This document shows positions 7,143-15,011 of a stretch of 15,034 nt of DNA, piece after piece. The DNA lies in NCBI GenBank assembly GCA_900549495.1, contig UROL01000030.1, positions 1-15,034 on the forward strand, in the 5' to 3' direction. The notes below the pieces were generated by a model, which was not told where the DNA came from, did no database searches, and worked only from the letters and a program-made list of their open reading frames with translations. The position numbers were made by a program, and so were the translations under genes. Numbering within the stretch: position 1 is the stretch's first letter; every line of letters begins with the position of its first letter. The DNA comes from an uncultured Eubacteriales bacterium (GTDB lineage Bacteria > Bacillota > Clostridia > Oscillospirales > Oscillospiraceae).

Positions 7143-8588
7143 TTGCCTTTGGAGCGGATGAAAAAAACCCTGCTGTGCCTTCTGGCAGTGGCGGCGGTGC
7201 TGGTGGTGACGGTGCTGGGCAACGGCGTGGTGAATGCCAGCGTCCCCAAGGAGAAGGTGCAGAAAACCGTCACCCCGGAGCAGCTGGCGCTGTGGGGCGA
7301 GCCGGACACGGAGCGGATGGAATTCTACGGCGTACCCATATTTGAAACCAACCTGCCGGTAATCTACATCAACACCCAGGGCCAGAAAATCGGCAAGGAG
7401 AACAAGATTGTGGGCACCATTGCCCTGGGGGCTGACGATGGGCAGATGCACTCCGTCCAGGAGACACCCCAGGCCGTCTACCGGGCGAGAATCAATTACC
7501 GGGGAGCCTCCTCCTATAGTAAATTCGACAAGAAGCAATACCGAATCAAATTCCTGAAGAACAATTCCGACGGTGACCGGAATGTGGCCCTGTGCGGCAT
7601 GGGAAAGCACAGCGAATGGGTGCTCAACGGCCCCTATCTGGACAAAACCCTGGTGCGTAACAAGCTGATGTATGACCTGGCCCGGGAGATGGGCCACTGG
7701 GCCCCGGACAGCCGGTTCTGCGAGCTGTTTGTGGATGGGGAATACCATGGCGTTTATGTGGCCATCGAGCCGGTTACCAACGGAGATACCCGGCTGCGGC
7801 TTTCCAAATTCGGTCTGCTCTCCGGGAAAACCCCCTATCTGGTGGAGCGGAACCGGGATTCCAAAGTGGATCAGGCGTTGATGACCTATGGCAAGGAAAT
7901 GGGCTATACCCATTTGTCGCTGTACATCGACTATCCCTCCTCTTCCAAGCTCACCGCCAAGCAGGAGCAGTACATCCGGGAGGATATCTCCGCCTTTGAG
8001 CGGGTGCTGTATGGGGAGAATTTCCTGGACGAGCTGACAGGCTACCGAAACTGGATTGACATGGATAGCTGGGTGGACTATTTCATCCTCAACGAATTTG
8101 CCATGATTCGGGATGCGGGCAACCTGTCCACCTATGCCTATAAGAAGCTGAACGGAAAAATCCAGCTGGCGGTGTGGGATTTCAACAACGGCTTTGACCA
8201 CTATCCGGAGTATGTGCTGGATGGCACCGGGTTTGAAACCATTAAAAACTCCTGGCTGGATCGGGTTTGCCAGGATCCGGTATTTGTAGACCGGGTGGTG
8301 GAGCGGTATCGGCAGCTGCGGGAAACCACATTGTCCCAGGAGCACATCGATGGACTGCTGGCGGGCTATCGCAGCCAGCTGGGGGATGCGGTCTGGCGGA
8401 ACTTCCAGATTTGGGGCGGCTCCTTCAATGATAATATCCTGGTGGGCCTGGATGCAGAGGGGAACCCCCGCAACATCCGAAGCTACCAGCAGGCGGTGGA
8501 GCAGCTGGATACCATGATTTCCCGGCGGCTTGCCTATCTGGACGAGCACATCACCGACCTATACGACCTGTGCCAGAAAGAATCCTGA
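7143..8588 (+). CDS. CotH-type kinase-like protein, exported or membrane-anchored
   Basis: A 481-residue CotH-family protein; spore-coat CotH of Bacillus subtilis is an atypical protein kinase. Residues 7-30 are a hydrophobic signal/anchor after KK, so the domain probably faces outward. Family blocks are visible in order: YRARINYRGASSYSKFDKK (113-131), HSEWVLNGPYLDKTLVRNKL (156-175), CELFVDGEYHGVYVAIE (193-209), PYLVERNRD (231-239), IDMDSWVDYFILNEFAMIRD (305-324) and LAVWDFNNGFDHY (342-354). The last block has Asn where many CotH proteins have a second Asp (WDFD), so metal binding may differ. The TTG at 7143 has AAAGGGGG four to five bases upstream; the internal ATG at 7158 has only a GGAG three bases away. 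Either start leaves the signal segment intact. Last gene of the operon, 25 bases after the DUF4956 gene; likely to modify a secreted protein or polymer. Confidence 0.9.
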   Translation: MPLERMKKTLLCLLAVAAVLVVTVLGNGVVNASVPKEKVQKTVTPEQLALWGEPDTERMEFYGVPIFETNLPVIYINTQGQKIGKENKIVGTIALGADDGQMHSVQETPQAVYRARINYRGASSYSKFDKKQYRIKFLKNNSDGDRNVALCGMGKHSEWVLNGPYLDKTLVRNKLMYDLAREMGHWAPDSRFCELFVDGEYHGVYVAIEPVTNGDTRLRLSKFGLLSGKTPYLVERNRDSKVDQALMTYGKEMGYTHLSLYIDYPSSSKLTAKQEQYIREDISAFERVLYGENFLDELTGYRNWIDMDSWVDYFILNEFAMIRDAGNLSTYAYKKLNGKIQLAVWDFNNGFDHYPEYVLDGTGFETIKNSWLDRVCQDPVFVDRVVERYRQLRETTLSQEHIDGLLAGYRSQLGDAVWRNFQIWGGSFNDNILVGLDAEGNPRNIRSYQQAVEQLDTMISRRLAYLDEHITDLYDLCQKES

Positions 8589-8617
8589 AGCATTTTGGCA
8601 AATACACTCCCTTTTTC

Positions 8618-8656
8618 CCAATAAAAAGAAAACCGGTGTCCCTCAGCGGACACCGG
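8618..8656 (-). terminator. Intrinsic terminator, minus strand
   Basis: A nine-base-pair stem, CCGGTGTCC (8633-8641) with GGACACCGG (8648-8656), has a six-base loop. On the minus strand the stem is followed by TTTTCTTTTTATT, a good U-tract; on the plus strand an A-rich stretch follows. It is therefore a minus-strand terminator lying only 44 bases past the CotH stop codon, and would also stop minus-strand transcription from entering the operon antisense. Confidence 0.75.
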
Positions 8657-8664
8657 AACAAAAG

Positions 8665-8710
8665 AAATAAGCTCTCAACCAGGCTCTGACCTCTGATTGA
8701 GAGCTTATTT
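8665..8710. terminator. 14-bp perfect inverted repeat, probable terminator of the polymer operon
   Basis: AAATAAGCTCTCAA (8665-8678) pairs perfectly with TTGAGAGCTTATTT (8697-8710) around an 18-base loop that contains CTCTGA twice. With GCTCTCAA/TTGAGAGC as the core stem, TTATTTCATTT follows on the plus strand and TTATTTCTTTTG on the minus strand, so it can act in both directions. On the plus strand it is the first hairpin with a U-rich tail after the CotH gene. Confidence 0.6.
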
Positions 8711-8803
8711 CATTTCACTGTCAATTTGCAGTTTCACTTGTAACCACCCTTTCTACGGATTCAAGCAGGTACGTTTTTTTCTTTCGTCCTTCCTTGTATC
8801 TAC

Positions 8804-8831
8804 ATAATACCACACTCTCCTGTATTTACAA
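8804..8831 (-). promoter_or_regulatory. Minus-strand promoter with extended -10
   Basis: Read on the minus strand: -35 TTGTAA (8831-8826, four of six consensus bases), a 16-base spacer, and -10 TATTAT (8809-8804, five of six) preceded by TGG, an extended -10. Transcription would begin near 8797 and run through the small region that ends at the minus-strand terminator. Confidence 0.5.
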
Positions 8832-8880
8832 GATGGGATTGTCACCAAAGAAACGCCGGGTTTTTCCTACAAAAAGTCAG

Positions 8881-8909
8881 TTGAATCCAGGGCTGGAATA
8901 TGGTATCAT
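8881..8909 (+). promoter_or_regulatory. Promoter-like site facing a terminator
   Basis: TTGAAT (8881-8886, four of six), a 17-base spacer, and TATCAT (8904-8909, five of six) with a TGG extended -10. A start near 8916 would fall right at the hairpin 8917-8939, so any transcript would end after about 30 bases. It may be the leftover of a deleted gene. Confidence 0.35.
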
Positions 8910-8916
8910 AAACATG

Positions 8917-8945
8917 TTGGGCAGCTTTTCGCTGCCCAATTTTTT
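8917..8945. terminator. Intrinsic terminator between opposed units
   Basis: TTGGGCAGC (8917-8925) pairs with GCTGCCCAA (8931-8939) around TTTTC, followed by six T on the plus strand. It directly abuts the stop codon of the minus-strand hydrolase (8944-8946), so it probably also serves as that gene's 3' hairpin, although the minus-strand tail (CATGTTTATG) is poor in U. Confidence 0.7.
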
Positions 8946-9696
8946 ACCGCAGCTGTAGCAGGAAATCCCTGACGGCGGCGGTGAGCTGGTCCAGGTGGTG
9001 GGTGAAGCAGTGGTCGTCGCCGGGGATGGCGGCCAGGCGGGCGTTGGCGTACTGGGCCACCAGCTCCGGTGCCAGGGCGTAGGGAACGGCCTCGTCATCG
9101 GTGCCGTGGACGATGAGCACCGGGCCACGGAAGCGGCTGACGGCGTAGTCCACCGGGAGCATTCTGGCGGCACGGATGTAGTTGGCGCTCAGGGGGCGGC
9201 CACCGAAGGCCACCAGCTCCGGCAGGGAGTCGTCATCGAAGGGGATGCCCAGCAGGTTGCCGCTTCTGGCGCCGTAGACGATGTTCACAGCGGGGGACAT
9301 GGGGATCAGGGCCTGGATGCGGTCGGCCATCATGCCGCCGGTGAGGATGGTGTTCAGGCCGCCCTGGGAGTGACCGGCCAGCACAATTTTGGAGACGAAG
9401 GGCCAGCTTCTTGCGGTGTCGATGACCTGCATGGCTTGCAGCATCCAAATCATTACATTGTGGTTATAGAATTCGCCGTCGCTGGTGCCGTGGCCGTACT
9501 GGTCCACCCGCAGCACGGCGTACCCGACCTCTACGGCGGTCTGGGCTACGGCGGTGATGTGGGGCTCGTCCATATTCCCGGTGAGTCCGTGGAGCAAAAT
9601 CAGCAGGGGCAGCTTCTCCGCCCCGGTCTCCGGCATATCCAGCTTCCCCCGCAGGATGATGCCGTCACAGGAAAATTCCATAGGCTTAGAATTCAT
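8944..9696 (-). CDS. Alpha/beta hydrolase, cinnamoyl/feruloyl esterase-like
   Basis: A 250-residue cytoplasmic serine hydrolase without a signal peptide. The oxyanion-hole block LILLHGLTGN (32-41) is followed by VDQYGHGTSDGEF (64-76), the nucleophile elbow GHSQGG with Ser110 (108-113), the acid block HGTDDEAVP with Asp201 (197-205), and the histidine block GDDHCFTHH with His229 (226-234), so the triad Ser-Asp-His is complete. The HGxTGN start, the 250-residue size and the small cap region resemble gut bacterial cinnamoyl/feruloyl esterases and their serine-aminopeptidase-like relatives; the substrate is likely a small ester but is not proven. GGGAGGA lies about eight bases before the ATG and a near-consensus promoter precedes it. 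It is monocistronic, convergent with the polymer operon and divergent from hrcA. Confidence 0.9.
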   Translation of the reverse strand: MNSKPMEFSCDGIILRGKLDMPETGAEKLPLLILLHGLTGNMDEPHITAVAQTAVEVGYAVLRVDQYGHGTSDGEFYNHNVMIWMLQAMQVIDTARSWPFVSKIVLAGHSQGGLNTILTGGMMADRIQALIPMSPAVNIVYGARSGNLLGIPFDDDSLPELVAFGGRPLSANYIRAARMLPVDYAVSRFRGPVLIVHGTDDEAVPYALAPELVAQYANARLAAIPGDDHCFTHHLDQLTAAVRDFLLQLR

Positions 9697-9752
9697 ATTT
9701 TGTTCCTCCCGATGTATTTTTTCTGCAAAGCACGGAATGCTTTCTTCATACC

Positions 9753-9781
9753 ATTGTACCCTACCCCCTCACTCTCGTCAA
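9753..9781 (-). promoter_or_regulatory. Promoter of the alpha/beta hydrolase gene
   Basis: On the minus strand: -35 TTGACG (9781-9776, five of six), a 17-base spacer and -10 TACAAT (9758-9753, five of six). The start site would be near 9746, about 50 bases before the start codon. The -35 box ends two bases from the first copy of the tandem repeat. Confidence 0.75.
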
Positions 9782-9783
9782 TG

Positions 9784-9837
9784 TTTTTAGTTACGCTTTG
9801 GGATGGTTCCTATACGTTGGTTCCCTGACCCGCCCGG
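9784..9837. repeat. Tandem repeat unit A
   Basis: First of two 54-base units (period 55). Each begins TTTTTAGTTACGCTTT and ends GTTCCCTGACCCGCCCGG. Units A and B agree at 47 of 54 positions without gaps. The distal half recurs between dnaK and dnaJ. Confidence 0.85.
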
Positions 9838-9838
9838 T

Positions 9839-9892
9839 TTTTTAGTTACGCTTTACGCTGGTACCGATACGGTAGTTCCCTGACCCGCCCGG
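9839..9892. repeat. Tandem repeat unit B
   Basis: Second unit, with the differences from unit A confined to its middle. It is followed by TGACG, an extension shared with the third copy at 13691-13722 but not with unit A, so units B and the third copy share the longer 3' end. Confidence 0.85.
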
Positions 9893-10032
9893 TGACGATA
9901 CCCTGGGGGAAACCGGGGGCGGGATATGGTTTTGTTTTTCGGAAACGGTTGGGGTTTGGGGAAACCCGGTCTGAGCGGGGGCGGATACAATCTATCCGCA
10001 AAAAGGTCATTAAAAATTCACAGATGAGGGAC

Positions 10033-10061
10033 TTGACAATTTTGGCACTCGATGGTATAGT
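10033..10061 (+). promoter_or_regulatory. Sigma-A promoter of hrcA-grpE-dnaK
   Basis: Perfect -35 TTGACA (10033-10038), a 17-base spacer, and -10 TATAGT (10056-10061). The transcription start would fall inside the CIRCE operator, as in other HrcA-controlled operons. Confidence 0.9.
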
Positions 10062-10068
10062 GTGCTTA
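10042..10068. promoter_or_regulatory. Degenerate second CIRCE overlapping the promoter
   Basis: TTGGCACTC (10042-10050), nine bases, then GTGTGCTTA (10060-10068) match the CIRCE arms TTAGCACTC and GAGTGCTAA at 8 of 9 and 7 of 9 positions with the exact N9 spacing. It covers the spacer and -10 box and overlaps the perfect CIRCE by three bases. It may be a second, weaker HrcA site. Confidence 0.5.
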
Positions 10069-10092
10069 GCACTCAGAGAGAATGAGTGCTAA
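10066..10092. promoter_or_regulatory. CIRCE operator (HrcA binding site)
   Basis: A perfect TTAGCACTC-N9-GAGTGCTAA (arms 10066-10074 and 10084-10092) just after the -10 box and 16 bases before hrcA. HrcA, folded with the help of GroE, binds this element and represses; repression is lifted on heat shock. Confidence 0.98.
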
Positions 10093-10108
10093 GAAAGGAG
10101 GAGGGTTC

Positions 10109-11182
10109 ATGGAGCTGACAGAGCGCAAGAAGAAAGTCCTGCGTAGTGTCGTAGACCTGTATATCCGCACCGCTGAGCCGGTGGGCTCCAAGGCCATTAC
10201 CGAGCTGCCGGATATGAACTACTCCTCTGCCACCATTCGCAACGAGATGGCGGATCTCACCACCATGGGCTACCTGGAGCAGCCCCATACCAGCGCCGGG
10301 CGGGTTCCCTCCGCCGCAGGCTACCGGATGTATGTGGATGAGCTGATGATGGACTACCGCCTCAGCGTGGACGAAACCAAATCCATCAACACCGCCATTG
10401 AAGAAAAAATGAGCCAGGTGGATAAGCTGGTGGAGCGGGTTGCCAAGCTGGTCTCCCAGGCCACCAATCTTCCCGCCATCAGCGCCGCCGCCCGGCATGG
10501 CAGCGCCACGGTGCTGAAATACAATCTGCTGCAATCCGGCACCGGGGGCTTCATCCTGGTGCTGACCCTGACCCAGGACCAGGTGGTAAACAAGCTGATT
10601 AAGCTGCCCGTGGCCATTGCCGACTCGGATTTGAATTTGCTCACCGCCCTGCTCAACGCCACCATGACGGAGATTCCCGCCGAGGAATTCACCGCCGAGA
10701 GAATGGAAAAGGTGATGCGCTCCGCCGGAGCCGCCGCCAGCCTGGTGCCGGTGATTGTGGACTTCACCACCGAAACCTTAAAGAAGAACGCCGCCGCCGA
10801 TGTGGCCGTGGCCGGTCAGGCAAGGCTCCTGGGCCTGCCGGAGTACCGGGACGTGGACAAGGCCCAGCGGGTCCTCAGCTCCATTGATGAGGATGCCCTG
10901 GGGAATCTCCCCGCAGTGATGCAGGGCAGCAACGGCACCCGGGTAATCGTAGGCCCGGAAAACGTGGCGGATGAACTGAAAGACACCTCCGTGGTCATGA
11001 CGAAATTCGACATTGGCGACGGGATGCAGGGGATGATTGGCGTGGTAGGCCCCACCAGAATGGACTACGCAAAAATCACCGCCCGATTGAGCTACTTCGC
11101 AGAGAGCCTCAGTAAGATGTTCGCAAAACCGGAAACACCCCAGCTCCCAGGCTCTCTGGAGCAGGATAAAACTTCCCAATAA
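10109..11182 (+). CDS. hrcA: Heat-inducible transcription repressor HrcA
   Basis: A 357-residue repressor of class I heat-shock genes. The N-terminal winged-helix domain spans about 1-75, with KKKVLRSVVDLYIRTAEPVG (7-26), then SSATIRNEMADLTTMGYLEQ (39-58) and HTSAGRVPSAAGYRMYVDEL (60-79), a stretch diagnostic for HrcA. The remaining GAF-like and dimerisation parts run to a C-terminal DIGDGMQGMIGVVGPTRMDYAKI stretch (its first 20 residues are enough to place the family) near 299-321. The ATG at 10109 has AAAGGAGG seven bases upstream; an in-frame ATG at 10082 lies inside the CIRCE and is rejected. It is first in the hrcA-grpE-dnaK order, and both CIRCE-like sites lie immediately upstream, so it is autoregulated. 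grpE starts 15 bases after its stop codon. Confidence 0.97.
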   Translation: MELTERKKKVLRSVVDLYIRTAEPVGSKAITELPDMNYSSATIRNEMADLTTMGYLEQPHTSAGRVPSAAGYRMYVDELMMDYRLSVDETKSINTAIEEKMSQVDKLVERVAKLVSQATNLPAISAAARHGSATVLKYNLLQSGTGGFILVLTLTQDQVVNKLIKLPVAIADSDLNLLTALLNATMTEIPAEEFTAERMEKVMRSAGAAASLVPVIVDFTTETLKKNAAADVAVAGQARLLGLPEYRDVDKAQRVLSSIDEDALGNLPAVMQGSNGTRVIVGPENVADELKDTSVVMTKFDIGDGMQGMIGVVGPTRMDYAKITARLSYFAESLSKMFAKPETPQLPGSLEQDKTSQ

Positions 11183-11197
11183 AGGAGAGACCTGCAT

Positions 11198-11749
11198 ATG
11201 TCTAAGAAAGAGAAACTGCAAGACCAGCCCACCCCCGAGGAAATCAAAGCCCCGGAGACCGAGCTGACCGAGACCAACGAACCCGTCCCCGAAGAGCAGG
11301 AGGCCCCCAAGGCCCCCGAAATCAACTGGGAAGAGAAATACAACGCCGAGCACGACACCTACCTGCGGCTGGCTGCGGAGTTCGATAACTTCCGCAAGCG
11401 CACCACCAAGGAAAAGGATCAGTCCTACGGCAACGGCAAGGCCGATGCCATTGTCAAGCTCCTGCCCATTTATGACAATCTGGAGCGGGCCCTGAACCAG
11501 CCCACCGAGGATGCCGCCTATAAAAAGGGCGTGGAGATGACCATGACCGAGCTGGTGAAGATTTTCACCGGGCTGGGGGTGGAAATCTTCGGAGCTCCCG
11601 GCGAACCCTTCGACCCCGCCATCCACAATGCGGTGATGCACATTGAAGACGAGAGCCTTGGCGAAAACGTCATTGCTCAGGTCTTCCAGAAGGGCTTCCG
11701 GCTGGGCGACAAGGTTGTCCGCTTCGCCATGGTGCAGGCAGCCAACTAA
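11198..11749 (+). CDS. grpE: Nucleotide exchange factor GrpE
   Basis: A 183-residue cytosolic dimeric exchange factor that releases ADP from DnaK. Residues 1-42 are an acidic, proline- and glutamate-rich disordered tail, then a long coiled-coil helix leads into AEFDNFRKRTTKEK (60-73), the classic GrpE motif. KLLPIYDNLERAL (87-99) forms the four-helix bundle, and the beta-wing domain carries FDPAIHNAVMHIED (138-151) and VFQKGFRLGDKVVRFAMVQ (162-180). Full length for the family. AAAGGAGA lies about ten bases before the ATG. It sits between hrcA and dnaK as in most Bacillota and is co-regulated with them. Confidence 0.97.
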   Translation: MSKKEKLQDQPTPEEIKAPETELTETNEPVPEEQEAPKAPEINWEEKYNAEHDTYLRLAAEFDNFRKRTTKEKDQSYGNGKADAIVKLLPIYDNLERALNQPTEDAAYKKGVEMTMTELVKIFTGLGVEIFGAPGEPFDPAIHNAVMHIEDESLGENVIAQVFQKGFRLGDKVVRFAMVQAAN

Positions 11750-13603
<1,854 letters not shown>

Positions 13604-13619
13604 TTAAATGGTTCCCAGA

Positions 13620-13648
13620 AAGGGGCGGCCCAATCGCCGCCCCTTATT
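13620..13648 (+). terminator. Terminator after dnaK
   Basis: AAGGGGCGGC (13620-13629) pairs with GCCGCCCCTT (13636-13645) around CCAATC, followed by ATT. The stem is very strong but the U-tract is short, so partial read-through into dnaJ is plausible. A second small hairpin (GGCGAC 13649-13654, GTCGCC 13658-13663) follows immediately. Confidence 0.7.
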
Positions 13649-13690
13649 GGCGACTGTGTCGCCTGACAATGCCGCTACGGGGCTTGTACG

Positions 13691-13722
13691 GATACATCGG
13701 TTCCCTAACCCGCCCGGTGACG
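13691..13722. repeat. Third copy (partial) of the intergenic repeat
   Basis: GATACATCGGTTCCCTAACC (13691-13710) continued by CGCCCGGTGACG (13711-13722) matches the distal half and 3' extension of repeat unit B; only a few bases in the ATCG block and one A/G difference separate them. The bases before 13691 do not match the TTTTTAGTTACGCTTT start. A further hairpin follows (AACCATA 13735-13741, TATGGTT 13750-13756). Confidence 0.7.
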
Positions 13723-13797
13723 CACTGCACACCAAACCATAGGGACGAGTATGGTTGCCCCTGTGGCTGGCTTTTCTTACTTACGAGGTGAACGACT

Positions 13798-14952
13798 TTG
13801 GCAGATAAACGTGACTATTACGAGGTGCTGGGTGTCCAGAAGGGCGCATCAGCGGATGAAATCAAGAAGGCCTATCGGAAGATGGCCATGAAATATCACC
13901 CCGACCGGAACCCCGGCGACAAGGACGCCGAGGAGAAGTTCAAGGAGGTGGGCGAGGCCTACGAGGTGCTGTCCGACGACGAGAAGCGCGCCCGCTACGA
14001 CCAGTATGGCTTCGCCGGGGTGGACCCCAATTTTGCAGCCGGTGGCGGTGGCAGCGGCTTTGGCGGCTTCGGCGGCGGCTTTGGCGGGTTCGGTGACTTT
14101 GGCGACATTTTCAGTGACCTGTTCGGCGGCGGCGGAAGCACCCGCCGGGGGGGCCAGAGCAGCGCCCGCCGGGGTGAGAACATTATGGCCCGGCTGGATT
14201 TGACCTTTGAAGAGGCCGCCTTTGGCTGCGACAAGGAGCTGAGTATTCCCAGAATTGAGAACTGCGCCGCCTGCAACGGCACCGGCAGCGCCGACGGCAA
14301 TATCGAGACCTGCCCCAAGTGCCACGGCAGCGGCCAGGAGCAGGTGATTCAGAACTTTATGGGGATGCAGATGCGCTCCACCGCCCCCTGCTCCCAGTGC
14401 GGCGGCAAGGGCAGGATTATCAAGACCCCCTGCACCACCTGCAAGGGCAAGGGCAAGGTGCGCCGCACCAACAAGGTGCTGGTGAAGGTGCCCGCCGGTG
14501 TCAACGATGGGCAGAGCGTCCGGGTTCGTGGCGCAGGCAATGTGGGCAGCGGCGGAGCCCCCGCCGGGGATTTGCTGGCCGAGGTTCATATCAAGCCCCA
14601 CAAGCTGTTCAAGCGCCGGGACTTTGACGTGTACTGCGAGGTGCCTATCTCCTTCGCCCAGGCGGCCCTGGGCGCGGAAATCGAGGTGCCCACCCTGGAC
14701 GGCAAGGTGACCTACACCATCCCAGAGGGAACCCAGACCGGCCGGGAGTTCGTCCTCCGGGGCAAGGGCATCCCCCAGGTGAACAACCCCAAGCTCCGGG
14801 GCGACCACCACTTCAACGTGGTAGTGGAGACCCCCACCCGGCTCACCAACGAGCAGAAGGAGCTGCTGCGCCAGTTCGACGGCACCGTCAGCAAGAATGT
14901 CACCCCCAAGCGCAAGGGGTTCCAAGATATTCTCAATGATTTCTTCAAATAA
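13798..14952 (+). CDS. dnaJ: Molecular chaperone DnaJ (Hsp40, type I)
   Basis: A full-length 384-residue type I Hsp40. The J domain (1-70) has KYHPDRN with HPD at 34-36, which stimulates DnaK ATPase. A Gly/Phe-rich linker (82-119, many GGFGG repeats) follows. The zinc domain holds all four CxxCxGxG repeats: CAACNGTG (156-163), CPKCHGSG (172-179), CSQCGGKG (198-205) and CTTCKGKG (212-219). The C-terminal beta-sandwich includes [19 protein letters not shown] (229-247), [20 protein letters not shown] (258-277) and LRGKGIP (320-326). The start is TTG at 13798, giving [19 protein letters not shown] lies six bases upstream and no ATG fits. A 194-base gap with terminator and repeat separates it from dnaK, and no good promoter is visible, so expression probably depends on read-through. 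Confidence 0.97.
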   Translation: MADKRDYYEVLGVQKGASADEIKKAYRKMAMKYHPDRNPGDKDAEEKFKEVGEAYEVLSDDEKRARYDQYGFAGVDPNFAAGGGGSGFGGFGGGFGGFGDFGDIFSDLFGGGGSTRRGGQSSARRGENIMARLDLTFEEAAFGCDKELSIPRIENCAACNGTGSADGNIETCPKCHGSGQEQVIQNFMGMQMRSTAPCSQCGGKGRIIKTPCTTCKGKGKVRRTNKVLVKVPAGVNDGQSVRVRGAGNVGSGGAPAGDLLAEVHIKPHKLFKRRDFDVYCEVPISFAQAALGAEIEVPTLDGKVTYTIPEGTQTGREFVLRGKGIPQVNNPKLRGDHHFNVVVETPTRLTNEQKELLRQFDGTVSKNVTPKRKGFQDILNDFFK

Positions 14953-14962
14953 AATTAAGCCG

Positions 14963-15001
14963 AAAACCCAGGCCCGGGACTTGTCCCCTGCCTGGGTTTT
15001 G
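14963..15001 (+). terminator. Terminator after dnaJ
   Basis: AAAACCCAGGC (14963-14973) pairs with GCCTGGGTTTT (14990-15000); inside, GGGA (14976-14979) can pair with TCCC (14984-14987), extending the hairpin. The right arm ends in TTTTG, giving a bidirectional-looking intrinsic terminator 11 bases after the dnaJ stop codon. Confidence 0.8.
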
Positions 15002-15009
15002 TGTATAAT
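14981..15009 (+). promoter_or_regulatory. Possible promoter of the next gene
   Basis: TTGTCC (14981-14986, four of six), 17 bases, then a perfect TATAAT (15004-15009). The -35 box lies in the loop of the dnaJ terminator. The genomic sequence stops two bases later, so the downstream gene cannot be seen. Confidence 0.4.
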
Positions 15010-15011
15010 AT

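Larger units (their letters stand above)
8618..8797 (-). ncRNA. Candidate small RNA or decayed small-peptide gene
   Basis: A promoter at 8804-8831 and the terminator at 8618-8656, both on the minus strand, frame a transcript of about 180 bases that overlaps no protein gene. Inside are a ribosome-binding-like GAAAGGGTGG (8753 down to 8744), a GTG starting a ten-codon frame (MKLQIDSEMK, 8737 down to 8705) and a 14-bp perfect hairpin. The layout resembles the small type I toxin genes of Clostridia, but no hydrophobic peptide is encoded, so it may be a remnant with an internal deletion, or a plain small RNA. Expression is not demonstrated. Confidence 0.3.
8589..8943. other. Intergenic region with convergent signals, no clear protein gene
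   Basis: This 355-base stretch is AT-richer than its neighbours and contains no convincing ORF. It holds a minus-strand intrinsic terminator, a 14-bp perfect inverted repeat, a minus-strand promoter with a possible small RNA, and a plus-strand promoter-like site followed at once by a hairpin with a T-run. Each is listed separately. It separates the plus-strand polymer operon from the minus-strand hydrolase gene. Confidence 0.7.
9697..10108. other. Divergent intergenic region between hydrolase gene and hrcA
   Basis: These 412 bases contain the hydrolase promoter, two tandem copies of a repeat, a G-rich stretch (about 9900-9985) with small hairpins (GGGTTT 9952-9957 with AAACCC 9962-9967; GCGGATA 9981-9987 with TATCCGC 9993-9999), and the hrcA promoter with its CIRCE operators. 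The short reading frame at 9892-10092 runs across promoter and operator and is not considered a gene. Confidence 0.7.

Noticed and set aside
7041..8549. Minus-strand open frame of 502 codons opposite the CotH gene
   Set aside because: The plus-strand frame carries all CotH family blocks; the antisense product has no recognisable motif and no start signals.
8589..8943. CRISPR array or tRNA gene in the signal-rich gap
   Set aside because: There are no regularly spaced repeats, no cloverleaf and no CCA end; the structure is explained by hairpins and promoters.
9892..10092. 66-codon open frame before hrcA
   Set aside because: It crosses the hrcA promoter and CIRCE and gives no recognisable protein; the bases have clear regulatory meaning.
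13849..14925. Minus-strand open frame opposite dnaJ
   Set aside because: It is an Ala/Gly/Leu-rich shadow of the DnaJ frame, which has an intact J domain and four zinc repeats.
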